Origin: Streptomyces sp. NBC_00154
GTDB lineage: Bacteria > Actinomycetota > Actinomycetes > Streptomycetales > Streptomycetaceae
NCBI RefSeq assembly: GCF_026342835.1
Contig: NZ_JAPEMI010000001.1
Span: forward strand, 186,001 to 250,000
Length of the DNA: 64,000 bases
Direction of reading: 5' to 3'
Made by a program: the position numbers and the translations under genes. The notes under the pieces are model-generated. The model worked only from the letters and a program-made list of their open reading frames with translations. It was not told the DNA's origin and did not search any database. Of the stretch, positions 33,663-42,538 are shown in pieces; positions within the stretch are counted from its first letter, which is position 1; every line of letters begins with the position of its first letter.

Positions 33663-34832
33663 TCAGCGGACCCCGAGCAGGTGGTCCAGCGCCAGCTGGT
33701 CCAACGCCTCGAACGCCATGCTGCGCTCCGCTGCCGCGGTCACATCGAAGTCCTCGTACGCCGACCGGTCGGCCAGCAGCCCCGCCACGCCGTCCTCGGC
33801 GGTGGGCAGGGCCAGCTCGTCGAGCCGGGACGCGCGCAGCGCATCCTGCACGGCCGGGTCGGCACGGAAGGCGGCGGCGCGCTCCTTGAGGATCAGGTAG
33901 TTGCGCATGCAGCCGGCGGCCGACGCCCAGACACCGTCGTAGCCCTCGGTCCGCGGCGGCTTGAAGTCGAAGTGGCGCGGGCCCTCGTATCCGGCGGTCT
34001 CGAGGAGGTCGACGAGCCAGAAGGCCTGGCGCAGGTCACCGGCGCCGAAGCGGAGGTCCTGGTCGTACTTGATGCCGGACTGGCCGTTGAGGTCGATGTG
34101 GTAGAGCTTGCCGGCCCACAGGGCCTGGGCGATGCCGTGCGGGAAGTTCAGTCCGGCCATCTGCTCGTGGCCGACCTCGGGGTTGACGCCGTACATCTCC
34201 GGGCGCTCGAGCCGCTCGATGAACGCCAGGGCGTGGCCGACGGTGGGCAGCAGGATGTCGCCGCGCGGCTCGTTCGGCTTCGGCTCGATCGCGAACCGCA
34301 GGTCGTAGCCCTGCTCGACGACGTACTCGCCGAGCAGGTCGAAGGCCTCCTTCATCCGGTCCAGGGCCACCCGCACGTCCTTGGCGCCACCGGACTCGGC
34401 GCCCTCGCGGCCGCCCCACGCCACATACGTGGTGGCGCCGAGCTCGACGGCGAGGTCGATGTTGCGGATGACCTTGCGCAGCGCGTAGCGCCGCACGTCG
34501 CGGTCGTTGGCAGTGAACGCGCCGTCCTTGAACACCGGGTGCGTGAACAGGTTCGTCGTCGCCATGGGCACGACGAGACCGGTCGCGTCCAGCGCCTGCC
34601 GGAACCGCTTCACGAGGCCTTCGCGCTCGGTGTCCGTGGAGCCGAACGGGATCAGGTCGTCGTCGTGGAAGGTCACACCGTACGCACCAAGCTCCGCGAG
34701 CCTCTGGACGGACTCGACCGGGTCGAGCGCCGCGCGGGTCGCGTCGCCGAACGGGTCGCGTCCCTGCCAGCCCACCGTCCACAGACCGAACGTGAATCGG
34801 TCTCCCGGGGTGGGCGTGAAGCGTTCCGTCAT
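33663..34832 (-). CDS. xylA: Xylose isomerase
   Basis: A 389-residue xylose isomerase, of the short (class I) actinobacterial type. It converts D-xylose to D-xylulose, using two divalent metals. Recognisable parts are [21 protein letters not shown] at the start, the active-site His in [33 protein letters not shown], and the metal-binding stretch [13 protein letters not shown] with [17 protein letters not shown] and [20 protein letters not shown]. It is divergent from xylB over a 288-bp control region. Confidence 0.97.
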   Translation of the reverse strand: MTERFTPTPGDRFTFGLWTVGWQGRDPFGDATRAALDPVESVQRLAELGAYGVTFHDDDLIPFGSTDTEREGLVKRFRQALDATGLVVPMATTNLFTHPVFKDGAFTANDRDVRRYALRKVIRNIDLAVELGATTYVAWGGREGAESGGAKDVRVALDRMKEAFDLLGEYVVEQGYDLRFAIEPKPNEPRGDILLPTVGHALAFIERLERPEMYGVNPEVGHEQMAGLNFPHGIAQALWAGKLYHIDLNGQSGIKYDQDLRFGAGDLRQAFWLVDLLETAGYEGPRHFDFKPPRTEGYDGVWASAAGCMRNYLILKERAAAFRADPAVQDALRASRLDELALPTAEDGVAGLLADRSAYEDFDVTAAAERSMAFEALDQLALDHLLGVR

Positions 34833-35120
34833 CGTCTGACCACCTTCGGTGCAGTCGGGTCCGCAACCGATCGAGGTCGTCGAACCCCTATTTGTTCAGT
34901 GTCATGATTAATCTTGCACGGCACCCCTCCACACCGTAACCCCTCGTCACCCAACGTCTCCATGAATCCGGGGATGCCCCTGGTCCGAACGCACGCGATC
35001 GCGTAATTTGTTTTCAGCACGATCAAATCGTTCGCACCTGTGCCCACCAGCACACCAGTGCATCCACACACCCGCACACCCGCACACCCGCACACCCGCA
35101 CCGCGAGAATGAGGTAACCC
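34833..35120. promoter_or_regulatory. xylA-xylB divergent control region
   Basis: This AT-richer region separates xylA and xylB and must hold both promoters. Two related motifs, ATTTGTTCAG (34890-34899) and AATTTGTTTTCAG (35006-35018), occur in it, and GATTAATC (34906-34913) is a perfect palindrome. ROK repressors bind AT-rich sites of this sort, so these are candidate operators for the ROK regulator. It also contains octamer repeats next to xylB. Confidence 0.6.
35067..35098 (+). repeat. Four tandem CACACCCG octamers
   Basis: CACACCCG is repeated four times without interruption, ending 22 bp before the xylB ATG and 8 bp before its GAGG ribosome site. It may be slippage-prone and could alter the leader length. 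Confidence 0.85.
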
Positions 35121-36605
35121 ATGCCGCCGCGTACCGTCGTCATCGGCGTGGACAGCTCCACCCAGTCCACCAAGGCGGCCTTCGTCGACGCCGCCACCGG
35201 TCAGCTGCTCGCCGTCGGACGTGCCCCGCATGTCGTCACGGGTGAGGCGGGGGCCCGCGAGACCGACCCCGAGGTGTGGTGGCAGGCGCTGCGCGCCGCC
35301 GTCGCCGCCGGGCTGAAGGAGTCCGGCGTACCCGCCGCGGACGTCACCGGCATCGCGGTGGCCGGTCAGCAGCACGGCCTGGTCGTCCTCGACCGTGAGG
35401 GCCGGCCGCTGCGCCCCGCCCTGCTGTGGAACGACACCCGCTCCGCCCCGCAGGCCGCCGCCCTCACCGCCGCACTGGGCGGTGCGGCTGCCTGGACCGC
35501 CCGCACCGGATCGGTGCCGGTTGCCTCCATGACCGCGTCGAAGTGGCAGTGGCTGCGCGAGAACGAGCCGGAGACCGCCGCCGCGACCGCGGCGATCCGC
35601 CTCCCGCACGACTTCCTCACCGAACGGCTGACGGGCGTGGCCGTCACCGACCCCGGCGACGCGTCGGGCACCTGCTGGTACTCCACCGCCACCGGTGCGT
35701 ACGACCCCGAGCTTCTCGAACTGCTGGGCCTGGACCCCGCCTTGCTGCCCGAGGTGGCCACGACCGGAGCGGCCCGGGCCGGTTCGCTGACCGCCGAAGC
35801 GGCACAGACGCTGGGGCTGCCGGCCGGGATCGCCGTGGCGGCGGGCACCGGGGACAACATGAGCGCCGCGGTCGGCCTCGGTCTCGGTGGCGCCGGGCTG
35901 CTGGACCACCCCGTACTCAGCCTCGGTACCTCGGGTACGGTCTTCGCCGCCTCCGGGACCCGGCCCGCATCGGCGGCGCTCTCCGGTTTCGCCGCGGCGG
36001 ACGGTACCTACCTCCCGCTGGCCTGCACGCTCAACTGCACGCTCGCCGTGGACAAGGTCGCCACCCTGCTCGGCCTGGACCGCAACGACACGGCGCCCGG
36101 CGGCGAGGCGGTGCTCCTCCCCTACCTCGACGGCGAGCGCACCCCCGACCTGCCCACGGCCTCCGGCCTGCTCACCGGCCTCCGGCACGACACCACCCCG
36201 CAGCAACTCCTCGGCGCCGCCTACGAAGGCGCGGTCGTCACCGTGCTGCGCGCCCTCGACGAACTGCTGCGGGCCTGCGGGCTCGACCCGGCCGACCCCG
36301 AGGTGGCCGCCCGGCCGCTGCGCCTGATCGGCGGCGGCGCACAGGGGCACGCCTGGGTGGAGACGGTACGACGGCTCTCCGGACGGCCCGTCATCGTGCC
36401 CGGCAGCGGCGAACTGGTGGCTCTGGGCGCGGCCGCACTCGCCCAGGCGGCGGCCACGGGACAGGACCCGGTCGCGATCGCCACCTCCTGGGACACCGGT
36501 GACGACACCCAACTGCCGGCCGTCGAAAGGGACACGGAGACCTGGGAGCGGGTCGGCTCGGTGCTGGAGCGGGCCGCGGAGCCACTGCTGGGCGGGGTCA
36601 AGTAG
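35121..36605 (+). CDS. xylB: Xylulokinase
   Basis: A 494-residue FGGY-family kinase. It phosphorylates D-xylulose to xylulose 5-phosphate for the pentose phosphate pathway. The phosphate loop is VIGVDSSTQSTKAAFVD, then AGQQHGLVVLD and WNDTRSAPQAA. The second ATP-binding part has LSLGTSGTVFA and LIGGGAQGHAWVE. ATG 35121 has GAGG at the right spacing. It pairs with the divergent xylA. Confidence 0.96.
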   Translation: MPPRTVVIGVDSSTQSTKAAFVDAATGQLLAVGRAPHVVTGEAGARETDPEVWWQALRAAVAAGLKESGVPAADVTGIAVAGQQHGLVVLDREGRPLRPALLWNDTRSAPQAAALTAALGGAAAWTARTGSVPVASMTASKWQWLRENEPETAAATAAIRLPHDFLTERLTGVAVTDPGDASGTCWYSTATGAYDPELLELLGLDPALLPEVATTGAARAGSLTAEAAQTLGLPAGIAVAAGTGDNMSAAVGLGLGGAGLLDHPVLSLGTSGTVFAASGTRPASAALSGFAAADGTYLPLACTLNCTLAVDKVATLLGLDRNDTAPGGEAVLLPYLDGERTPDLPTASGLLTGLRHDTTPQQLLGAAYEGAVVTVLRALDELLRACGLDPADPEVAARPLRLIGGGAQGHAWVETVRRLSGRPVIVPGSGELVALGAAALAQAAATGQDPVAIATSWDTGDDTQLPAVERDTETWERVGSVLERAAEPLLGGVK

Positions 36606-36631
36606 CCCGGTGACCTCCCGCGTTCACCGGG
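36606..36631 (+). terminator. Stem-loop after xylB
   Basis: CCCGGTGA (36606-36613) and TCACCGGG (36624-36631) form a perfect 8-bp stem directly after the xylB stop. Confidence 0.75.
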
Positions 36632-36725
36632 TTGCGCAGCCCCCGGCCGCGCATTTGCCGTCAATCGCCGGACGGGCCTGATTGCCGGTTTGGGGATGCC
36701 ATGTGATCTTCACTAGTATCCGGCG

Positions 36726-38012
36726 ATGATCATAAGAAGAAGGCTGACGGTCGGGGTGGGCATTCTGCTTGCCACCCTGACCGCCGGGCTCGGCACGGCC
36801 CTCCCCGCCGCCGCCGACGAAGCCCCCACCAAAGCCTCCCCCAAGGTCGAGCTGGTACTCGACGTCAGCGGCTCCATGCGGACCCGTGACATCGACGGCC
36901 AGTCCCGGATGACCGCGGCGAAGCAGGCGTTCAACGAGGTCCTGGACGCGGTGCCCGAGCAGGTGCAGCTCGGCATCCGGACCCTCGGCGCCGACTACCC
37001 GGGCGACGACCGGAAGGTCGGCTGCAAGGACACCAAGCAGCTCTACCCGGTCGGCCCGCTCGACCGCACCGAGGCGAAGACCGCAGTCGCGACCCTGGCC
37101 CCCACCGGCTGGACCCCGATCGGCCCGGCCCTGCTGGGCGCAGCCGACGATCTCGAGGGCGGCGACTCCACCCGCCGCATCGTGCTGATCAGCGACGGCG
37201 AGGACACCTGCGGCCCGCTCGACCCGTGCGAGGTGGCACGCGACATCGCGGCCCGCGGCATCCACCTCGTCATCGACACACTGGGCCTGGTACCGAACGC
37301 GAAGATCCGCCAGCAGCTCACCTGCATCGCCGAGGCGACCGGCGGGACGTACACGGCCGTCCAGCACACCGATGAACTCTCAGATCGCGTGACCCAGTTG
37401 GTGGACCGGGCGGCCGAGCCCGTCGTCACCCCGGTGGCGACCGAGGGCGCGGACAGCTGCTCCGCCGCCCCGCAGCTCAAGGCGGGTCTCTACACGGACC
37501 GCCAGAAGTTCGGCGAACACCGCTGGTACCGGGTGGATGTGCTGCCCGGTCAGGAACTGCGCGCCTCGGTGAGTGTGTCGGCGGACCGAGCCGTCAACAA
37601 CGACTACGGCGTGCTGCTGCGCGCCGTCACCGTGCACGGCCGCGAGATCGTCAGAGGATCGGAGTCCGGCACCGGCCGCACCGACGCGATCTCGTCCGGC
37701 CTGCGCTACCCCAAGCCCGAGCAGGACGACACGGACAGCACGGACGGCGAGGACAAGCCCGCCGCGGAGACCGTCTGCCTCCAGCTCAGCAACTCCTTCT
37801 CGGCCCCCGCCTCCGTGAAGACCTCGCCGGGCATGCCGGTCGAGCTGACTGTCGACGTGGTGGACGCGCCGGACGACGCGGCCGACGCCGCCGCGTTCGG
37901 TCTCGGCCGCGGCTGGTGGCTGCTGGGCGTACTCGTCCTGACCGGACTGATCGCGGGTCTGCTCCTCGGCTGGATCTCGCGCTGGCGCATCGCCGTATGG
38001 AGGACCAACTGA
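36726..38012 (+). CDS. Secreted, membrane-anchored vWA protein
   Basis: A 428-residue cell-surface protein. A signal peptide (RRRLTVGVGILLATLTAGLGTALPAAADE) leads into a vWA domain whose MIDAS reads LVLDVSGSMRTRD, with later LISDGEDTCGPLDPCE. A beta-rich region follows, and near the end one membrane helix (WWLLGVLVLTGLIAGLLLGWI). The vWA domain would face outside and bind a ligand by a metal ion. The stop shares one base with the next start (TGATG), so the two are produced together. Confidence 0.92.
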   Translation: MIIRRRLTVGVGILLATLTAGLGTALPAAADEAPTKASPKVELVLDVSGSMRTRDIDGQSRMTAAKQAFNEVLDAVPEQVQLGIRTLGADYPGDDRKVGCKDTKQLYPVGPLDRTEAKTAVATLAPTGWTPIGPALLGAADDLEGGDSTRRIVLISDGEDTCGPLDPCEVARDIAARGIHLVIDTLGLVPNAKIRQQLTCIAEATGGTYTAVQHTDELSDRVTQLVDRAAEPVVTPVATEGADSCSAAPQLKAGLYTDRQKFGEHRWYRVDVLPGQELRASVSVSADRAVNNDYGVLLRAVTVHGREIVRGSESGTGRTDAISSGLRYPKPEQDDTDSTDGEDKPAAETVCLQLSNSFSAPASVKTSPGMPVELTVDVVDAPDDAADAAAFGLGRGWWLLGVLVLTGLIAGLLLGWISRWRIAVWRTN

Positions 38013-38857
38013 TGGTGCGTACAAGACGAGTACTCGCGGGTGCGCTGCTGGCCGGGTTCGCCCTGCTGACGTCGGCGGGGGCGGCCGCGGCCGACGACCC
38101 GTCCGCGAGCCCGAGCCCGAGCGCGTCCGACGGAAGTACGGGTCCCACCGAGGCGGGTACCACATTCCGTACCGCCACGGCGATCCAGCAGAACCAGCGC
38201 GCCACCGCCGGGGCGTCCACGGGTGACTACCTGTACTGGGTGTTCCCCGCCGACGCGGGCCAGCGAGCCACCGTCAAGGCGACGGTCACCCTGCCCGAGA
38301 GCGCCACCCGGCACGGCGTGTCGACCTGGCAGGTCGATGTCTACGACGGGCTGCGGCGCCGGCAGGCCTGCATGTACGGCCACCAGACCAGGAAGGCGGC
38401 CGCGGACGCGTCGACGGTCGAACTCTCCTGCGTCCTGCGGACCGTCCGTGCCTGGTCCGAGCCGTGGGCCGACGACCCGCTGCCGGGCAGCTACTACGTA
38501 CGCCTCACCGTCGTCGATCTGCCGTCGGCCGATCTCGGGCAGCCGGTACGGACCGAGGTCGAGGTGACGACAGCCGACAAGGGCGGAGCCCACGACGTCG
38601 ACGGCGCACTGAGCGAGCCTCTGGTGCCCGGGGCGTCCTCCGCGCAGCAGACGTCCGACGACACGTCCTCGAACGACGAGTCCACGACCCGGGTGTCGCT
38701 CGGCAGCGAGCCGGACGACGGCTGGGCCTCCGGCTGGTGGACGGACCGCTGGATCTGGACCGTCGGCGGTGGCGTCCTCGGTGCGCTCGCGGCCGTGTTC
38801 GGCTACTCCCTGACCCGCGGCAGCGGCCGCCCGTCCCGGGTCCCGCCGGGCGTCTGA
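38012..38857 (+). CDS. Secreted membrane protein paired with the vWA protein
   Basis: A 281-residue protein of unknown function. It has a signal peptide (RTRRVLAGALLAGFALLTSAGAAAADD), a Ser/Pro-rich spacer, a beta-rich outside domain (GDYLYWVFPADAGQRATVKATV, then GSYYVRLTVVDLP) and a C-terminal helix (WTVGGGVLGALAAVFGYSL). ATG 38012 has GGAGG at spacing 8 and overlaps the vWA stop. The same topology as the vWA protein suggests a two-protein surface complex. Its last 55 bp overlap the end of the convergent ThuA gene. Confidence 0.88.
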   Translation: MVRTRRVLAGALLAGFALLTSAGAAAADDPSASPSPSASDGSTGPTEAGTTFRTATAIQQNQRATAGASTGDYLYWVFPADAGQRATVKATVTLPESATRHGVSTWQVDVYDGLRRRQACMYGHQTRKAAADASTVELSCVLRTVRAWSEPWADDPLPGSYYVRLTVVDLPSADLGQPVRTEVEVTTADKGGAHDVDGALSEPLVPGASSAQQTSDDTSSNDESTTRVSLGSEPDDGWASGWWTDRWIWTVGGGVLGALAAVFGYSLTRGSGRPSRVPPGV

Positions 38858-39594
38858 CCGCCCCTCGGCCGCACTCCGGCCCCCTCCACGGCGCCTTCAC
38901 CCCTCACTCCCGGGGCGGGGGCGCCGTGGCGCGACAGGCCGACATGGCGGAGTCCGCCGAGGAGATGGGCGCGGAACACGGGGTCGCGGTACGCCTCGCG
39001 AGTGTGCCCGAGCGCGGTGTAGAAGACCCGGGCTCCGGCATGTCCATGGGCCCAGACAAGGGGATGGTCGGCTCCCATACCGCCGCCTTCGTACGAGGAC
39101 TCGTCGGCGCGGGCGAGCACCCGCACACTGCCCCGCGGGTTCGCCCGGAAGTCGTACCACTCGTCGGTGAACTCCCAGGTGGCACCCAGATGCGCGGTCG
39201 CCGGGTGACCGTGGTCCTCGACGATCACCGTTCCCGGCTGGAGGGCGGGATGACGGTCGAACCTGGCTCCGAGGAGTTCGCCGTAGAACGGCCAGTCGTA
39301 CTCCGTGCAGGCCGCGGAATGCACCCCCATGAACCCGCCGCCCGCGGCGCAGTACACCCGGAGTCCGGTGCGCCCGGCAGAGGTGAGGACGTCCCCGCTG
39401 GTGGAGAGGAACACCACGGCGGCGTAGCCGGCGAGCCCGCTCTCGAAGACGTCCGGCGCCGCTGTCGCGTCGACGGCGAAGCCGTGCCCGGCACCGAGTT
39501 CACGGAACGCGGTGACTGCGTCGGGGATCGAGTCGTGCCGGTAGGCGGTGGTGCGGGTGAAGACGAGGATCTTCGGAAGACTGCGCGACGCCAT
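38803..39594 (-). CDS. ThuA-domain protein
   Basis: A 263-residue protein of the ThuA family, which has a class I glutamine-amidotransferase-like fold and is linked to sugar use. It shows KILVFTRTTAYRHDSIPDAV, a glycine-rich GGFMGVHSA, and a HPLVWAHGHAGARVFYTALGHTREAY C-terminal part. ATG 39594 has GGAGG five bases ahead; the GTG three bases upstream is too close to it. The last 40 residues are a low-complexity extension that runs over the end of the neighbouring gene, probably read-through of a lost stop. Confidence 0.88.
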   Translation of the reverse strand: MASRSLPKILVFTRTTAYRHDSIPDAVTAFRELGAGHGFAVDATAAPDVFESGLAGYAAVVFLSTSGDVLTSAGRTGLRVYCAAGGGFMGVHSAACTEYDWPFYGELLGARFDRHPALQPGTVIVEDHGHPATAHLGATWEFTDEWYDFRANPRGSVRVLARADESSYEGGGMGADHPLVWAHGHAGARVFYTALGHTREAYRDPVFRAHLLGGLRHVGLSRHGAPAPGVRGEGAVEGAGVRPRGGQTPGGTRDGRPLPRVRE

Positions 39595-39756
39595 CACATC
39601 CTCCGGAGGCAGGCTCGGGCGGGACGCCCCTCATCATGCGCGCCGGACGACCACGATCTCACCGGCTCACGGACGGGGCCGGGGACGGTCGGACGGTCGG
39701 ATCCAGCTGGTGGAAAGGGGCTTGTGCTGTTCGATCCGCCGGGATTCGCTTGTCCC

Positions 39757-39931
39757 ATGCAGCGAACGGTCTCTTCGTACCACCATGCGCATGACCACGC
39801 ATCCCACCGACCGGGCACGCTCGATCACCGTTACCGGGGCGAGCACCCGGTGCGCACGCTCGGCTATCTTCTGCGCCCCGACCGTCGACGCATCGCGATC
39901 GCCGCAGCCGCCTTCGTCGTCAAGCACAGCC
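39757..39931 (+). pseudogene. 5' part of an ABC exporter gene, split by an IS607 element
   Basis: The frame from ATG 39757 reads a His-rich start, then HPVRTLGYLLRPDRRRIAI and AFVVKHS, and then stops matching. Its continuation lies at 43770. Joining 39931 to 43770 gives AFVVKHSPVWLLPLITANII with the frame intact and a 604-residue ABC half-transporter. The start is chosen from the frame, and a later GTG at 39850 is possible. As it stands this part encodes no complete helix set and is presumably non-functional. Confidence 0.8.
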
Positions 39932-39998
39932 GTTGCTTTGATCATCAAGCGATCTCAGCAATCCCGAGGTTTCCACCGGAATGGTCCGTAACGGGTCA

Positions 39999-40864
39999 TC
40001 AGAGCGCGAGTTGCGCGCCGGTGTCCTGTTGACGGTCTCCCGTTTCCTTCCCGGCCCGGGGGCTGGGGATCGCGCCACCTGCCCGCCCCGTCCCGGCCTT
40101 GCGGCGCGGGCGGGTGACGCGGGTCTTCCGGTCGGCTCCACGGGGCTTCGACTCCGCCTCGACGGCGTTGTCCAGGTCTCCGGCCACTCCGGTACCTGTG
40201 GTGCGGGCCGCGAGGGCGACCAGGTTGTGTCCGGCGTTGGCGTCCCGGTTAAGGACGAGGCCGCAGTTGTCGCACTCGAAGACGCGCATGCTGAGGGGCA
40301 GTTTGGTTTTCACCGCACCGCAGCGGGAGCAGGTCTTCGAGGAGGGGTACCAGCGGTCGGCGACGATGAGTCGCGTGCCACGCCGGCGGGTCTTGTAGGT
40401 GAGCTGGCGTCGGATCTCGCCGAACGCGGCGTCCGCGACGCGGCGGGACAGGCGCCGGTTGCGGCCCATTCCGGCGACGCACAGGTCTTCGATGACGATC
40501 GTGCCGTACTCGCAGGCGAGGCGGGTCGTCATCTGGTGGAGGGTGTCCTCGCGGAGGTTCGCGACCCGGTGATGGATCTTATTCCGCGCCTGACTGGCCT
40601 TCTCCCAGCGGCGGGAGGCCTGCTGCCCGGTGCGCCGGTCGGGGCCATGCCGACGCGAGACGACACGGCTGGCGCGACGCAGCTGTTTCTGCGCGCGGTC
40701 GAGGTGGCGTGGGTTGGGTTCTGCGCCAAGGACACCGTCGCTGTCCGCGAGGACGGCCAGGGTCTTGATGCCGAGGTCAATACCGACCGCCGTGTCCGGA
40801 CGGGCAACCTTGACCAGCTCGTGCTTCTCCTCGACCTGCAACGACACGAACCAGCGCCCCCGGT
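39999..40864 (-). pseudogene. tnpB: 3' part of tnpB (split by IS1380)
   Basis: This segment encodes the RuvC core and zinc finger of a TnpB, the RNA-guided nuclease of IS607-type elements. It holds the first catalytic Asp in VGIDLGIKTLAVL, Glu in IVIEDLCVAG, the zinc Cys pairs CSRCGAVK and CDNCG, and the last Asp in NRDANAGHNL. The N-terminal part lies at 42539-43130 beyond the IS1380 element. Joining after removal of the IS and one TAAG copy reads ILSATARLNRGRWFVSLQV and gives a 485-residue protein. In its present state the gene is broken, so the nuclease should be absent. Confidence 0.88.
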
Positions 40865-40868
40865 TAAG

Positions 40869-42538
40869 CCTTGATCCACCGAGGTGGTTTGAGAGTGGTC
40901 TTTTGATCGGCTTCGGGTCGGGTGGCCGGGTGAGGGCAGCTTGTGTCCGCTGGTCTGCCCAGCATTTCCACGGTTCGGTTCCGGTCGGGCCCTTGCGGGC
41001 GGGGCGGGCAGGGGCTGTTCGTATCAGCCGGCCGGTCCGTGGGCGGTGGAGAACAGGTGTGTCCAGGCGTGCTGCCAGGGCCAGTTGTGCGGTAGGTGCA
41101 GGGTGATGCGGCGGCCGGAGCGGGCGATCCGGGCCGGAACGTGGACCAGGTGGGTGCGGATCGTGGCGGTGGTGGCCCTGGCGTGGAAGGCGGAGGCCTG
41201 TGCGCCGGTGGCCCGCAGCAGGTTGTAGGTCATCGCCCACAGGGTGAGCCATGCGGCGTTGGCGTGGAAGTGTGCGGAGGGCAGGTGGGCCAGGGCAGAG
41301 GCTTTGCTGTCGGCGATGACCTGCTCGATGACCGCGTGGTGACGGTGTTCGCGTTCGGCCTGGAGGGTCTGTGCGGGCTGGTCGGTGAAGAACGGGTGGT
41401 AGCGCCAGACGGGAAACAACTCGCCCTGCTCACCCACAACGGCGGGTTTGGCCAGGTCGCGGACCCGGCGCACGATCAGCCGCGCGGTGACCCGCTCTGC
41501 TTTTGTGCGGCTGGCGAACGCGGTGTAGGCGGGGATCTCGGCGACTTCGGCGTCCGAGATGAGTTCACCGGTTGCGGGATCGGGCACCGCGGTCGGGTAC
41601 GTGATCTGCTGCCAGGCCTGGTCGGGGAGGGTGTGGATGGCCCGTTTGATGGAGGGGTTCATCCCGCAGGTGATCGAGAAGTGGGCTCCGGCCCGGCGGC
41701 AGGCGGCGATCACCCCGGCGTTGTAGAACTGCGAGTCCGCTCGCAGGATCCGGGTGCCGGTGCAGCCCGCCTCGACGGCGGTGGCCAGCGCCTCACTGAC
41801 GAATTTCGGGGCCCCACGGGAATCGGCTGCCTTGCCGCGGCGCATCCGTACTGTTGCGATCACCGGCCGGGAGGTGGGGGTGCAGATCGTGGCAAGCAGG
41901 GGGTGCAGGGTGCGGATGCCCTTGAACCGGCCGTACTCGGCGCCCTGCTTGGCCCGGCCGTAGACCCGCTTGTGGGTGGAGTCGACATCAATGAACACCA
42001 TCTGATCGGCGCCGGGAAGCAGCGGGGTGTGCGCGGCCAGTTGACCGAGGAACCTGCGGTGGACAGCGTGGAGTTGGAGTGCGTGACCGTGGGTGAACGC
42101 GCGAAGGAACGTGCCCAGCGTGGACGGCGCACGAACCCCTCGGAACAGGGCGGGCATCGCGCCGTGCCGCAGCACGTGGAGGTCGTCGATGCTGTCCGCG
42201 CCCGCCGCCATGCCGGCCACGATGCTGCTGACCTTGGCGCCCGCCGACGCACCCGCGCCGTTCGTCGTCCCGCTCAGCTCCACCTTCTGCGTCACCAGGC
42301 CCGACAGCCCACACCGTTCGGCCAGCCGCATCACCGGAACCAGCCCGGCAAGCGCGACCAGATTCGGGTCATCGAACGCAGCGGAGACCGCCGCTGGAGT
42401 ATGGGAAACTTGCATCTCGGAAGTGCCTTGCCGATCGTGCGTGCTGGAAGCCTCAAGAACTCCCATCATCGCAGGTCACAAGGCACTTCCTTGTTTCCCG
42501 AAGAGTCATCCACAGCCATCAGATCGGTGGATCAAGGC
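40869..42538 (-). mobile_element. IS1380-family insertion sequence
   Basis: The element is 1670 bp, with terminal inverted repeats containing CCTTGATCCACCGA (40869-40882, and its complement ending at 42537). The sequence TAAG flanks it at 40865-40868 and 42539-42542, a 4-bp target duplication typical of IS1380. It carries one transposase gene. It lies within the tnpB gene of an IS607-type element, so it arrived later. Intact ends and an intact transposase suggest it may still move. Confidence 0.88.
41024..42415 (-). CDS. IS1380-family transposase
   Basis: A 463-residue DDE transposase (RNase H-like fold). The first catalytic Asp lies in MVFIDVDSTHKRVYG, the second in ILRADSQFYNAG, and the Glu in VIEQVIADSKASALAHLPS. 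The N-terminus MQVSHTPAAVSAAFDDPNLV is as in other actinobacterial IS1380 transposases, so I place the start at ATG 42415 rather than at the longer 42469. No disruption is seen. The gene has about 140 bp of IS sequence after its stop and about 120 bp before its start. Confidence 0.93.
   Translation of the reverse strand: MQVSHTPAAVSAAFDDPNLVALAGLVPVMRLAERCGLSGLVTQKVELSGTTNGAGASAGAKVSSIVAGMAAGADSIDDLHVLRHGAMPALFRGVRAPSTLGTFLRAFTHGHALQLHAVHRRFLGQLAAHTPLLPGADQMVFIDVDSTHKRVYGRAKQGAEYGRFKGIRTLHPLLATICTPTSRPVIATVRMRRGKAADSRGAPKFVSEALATAVEAGCTGTRILRADSQFYNAGVIAACRRAGAHFSITCGMNPSIKRAIHTLPDQAWQQITYPTAVPDPATGELISDAEVAEIPAYTAFASRTKAERVTARLIVRRVRDLAKPAVVGEQGELFPVWRYHPFFTDQPAQTLQAEREHRHHAVIEQVIADSKASALAHLPSAHFHANAAWLTLWAMTYNLLRATGAQASAFHARATTATIRTHLVHVPARIARSGRRITLHLPHNWPWQHAWTHLFSTAHGPAG

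Noticed and set aside
35067..35098. Octamer repeats considered as a CRISPR array or iteron origin
   Set aside because: Directly adjoining 8-bp units in a promoter region with no replication gene are a simple tandem repeat.
39621..39756. Possible small genes in the gap between the ThuA gene and the split ABC gene
   Set aside because: Frames there are short, lack ribosome sites and have no recognisable content.
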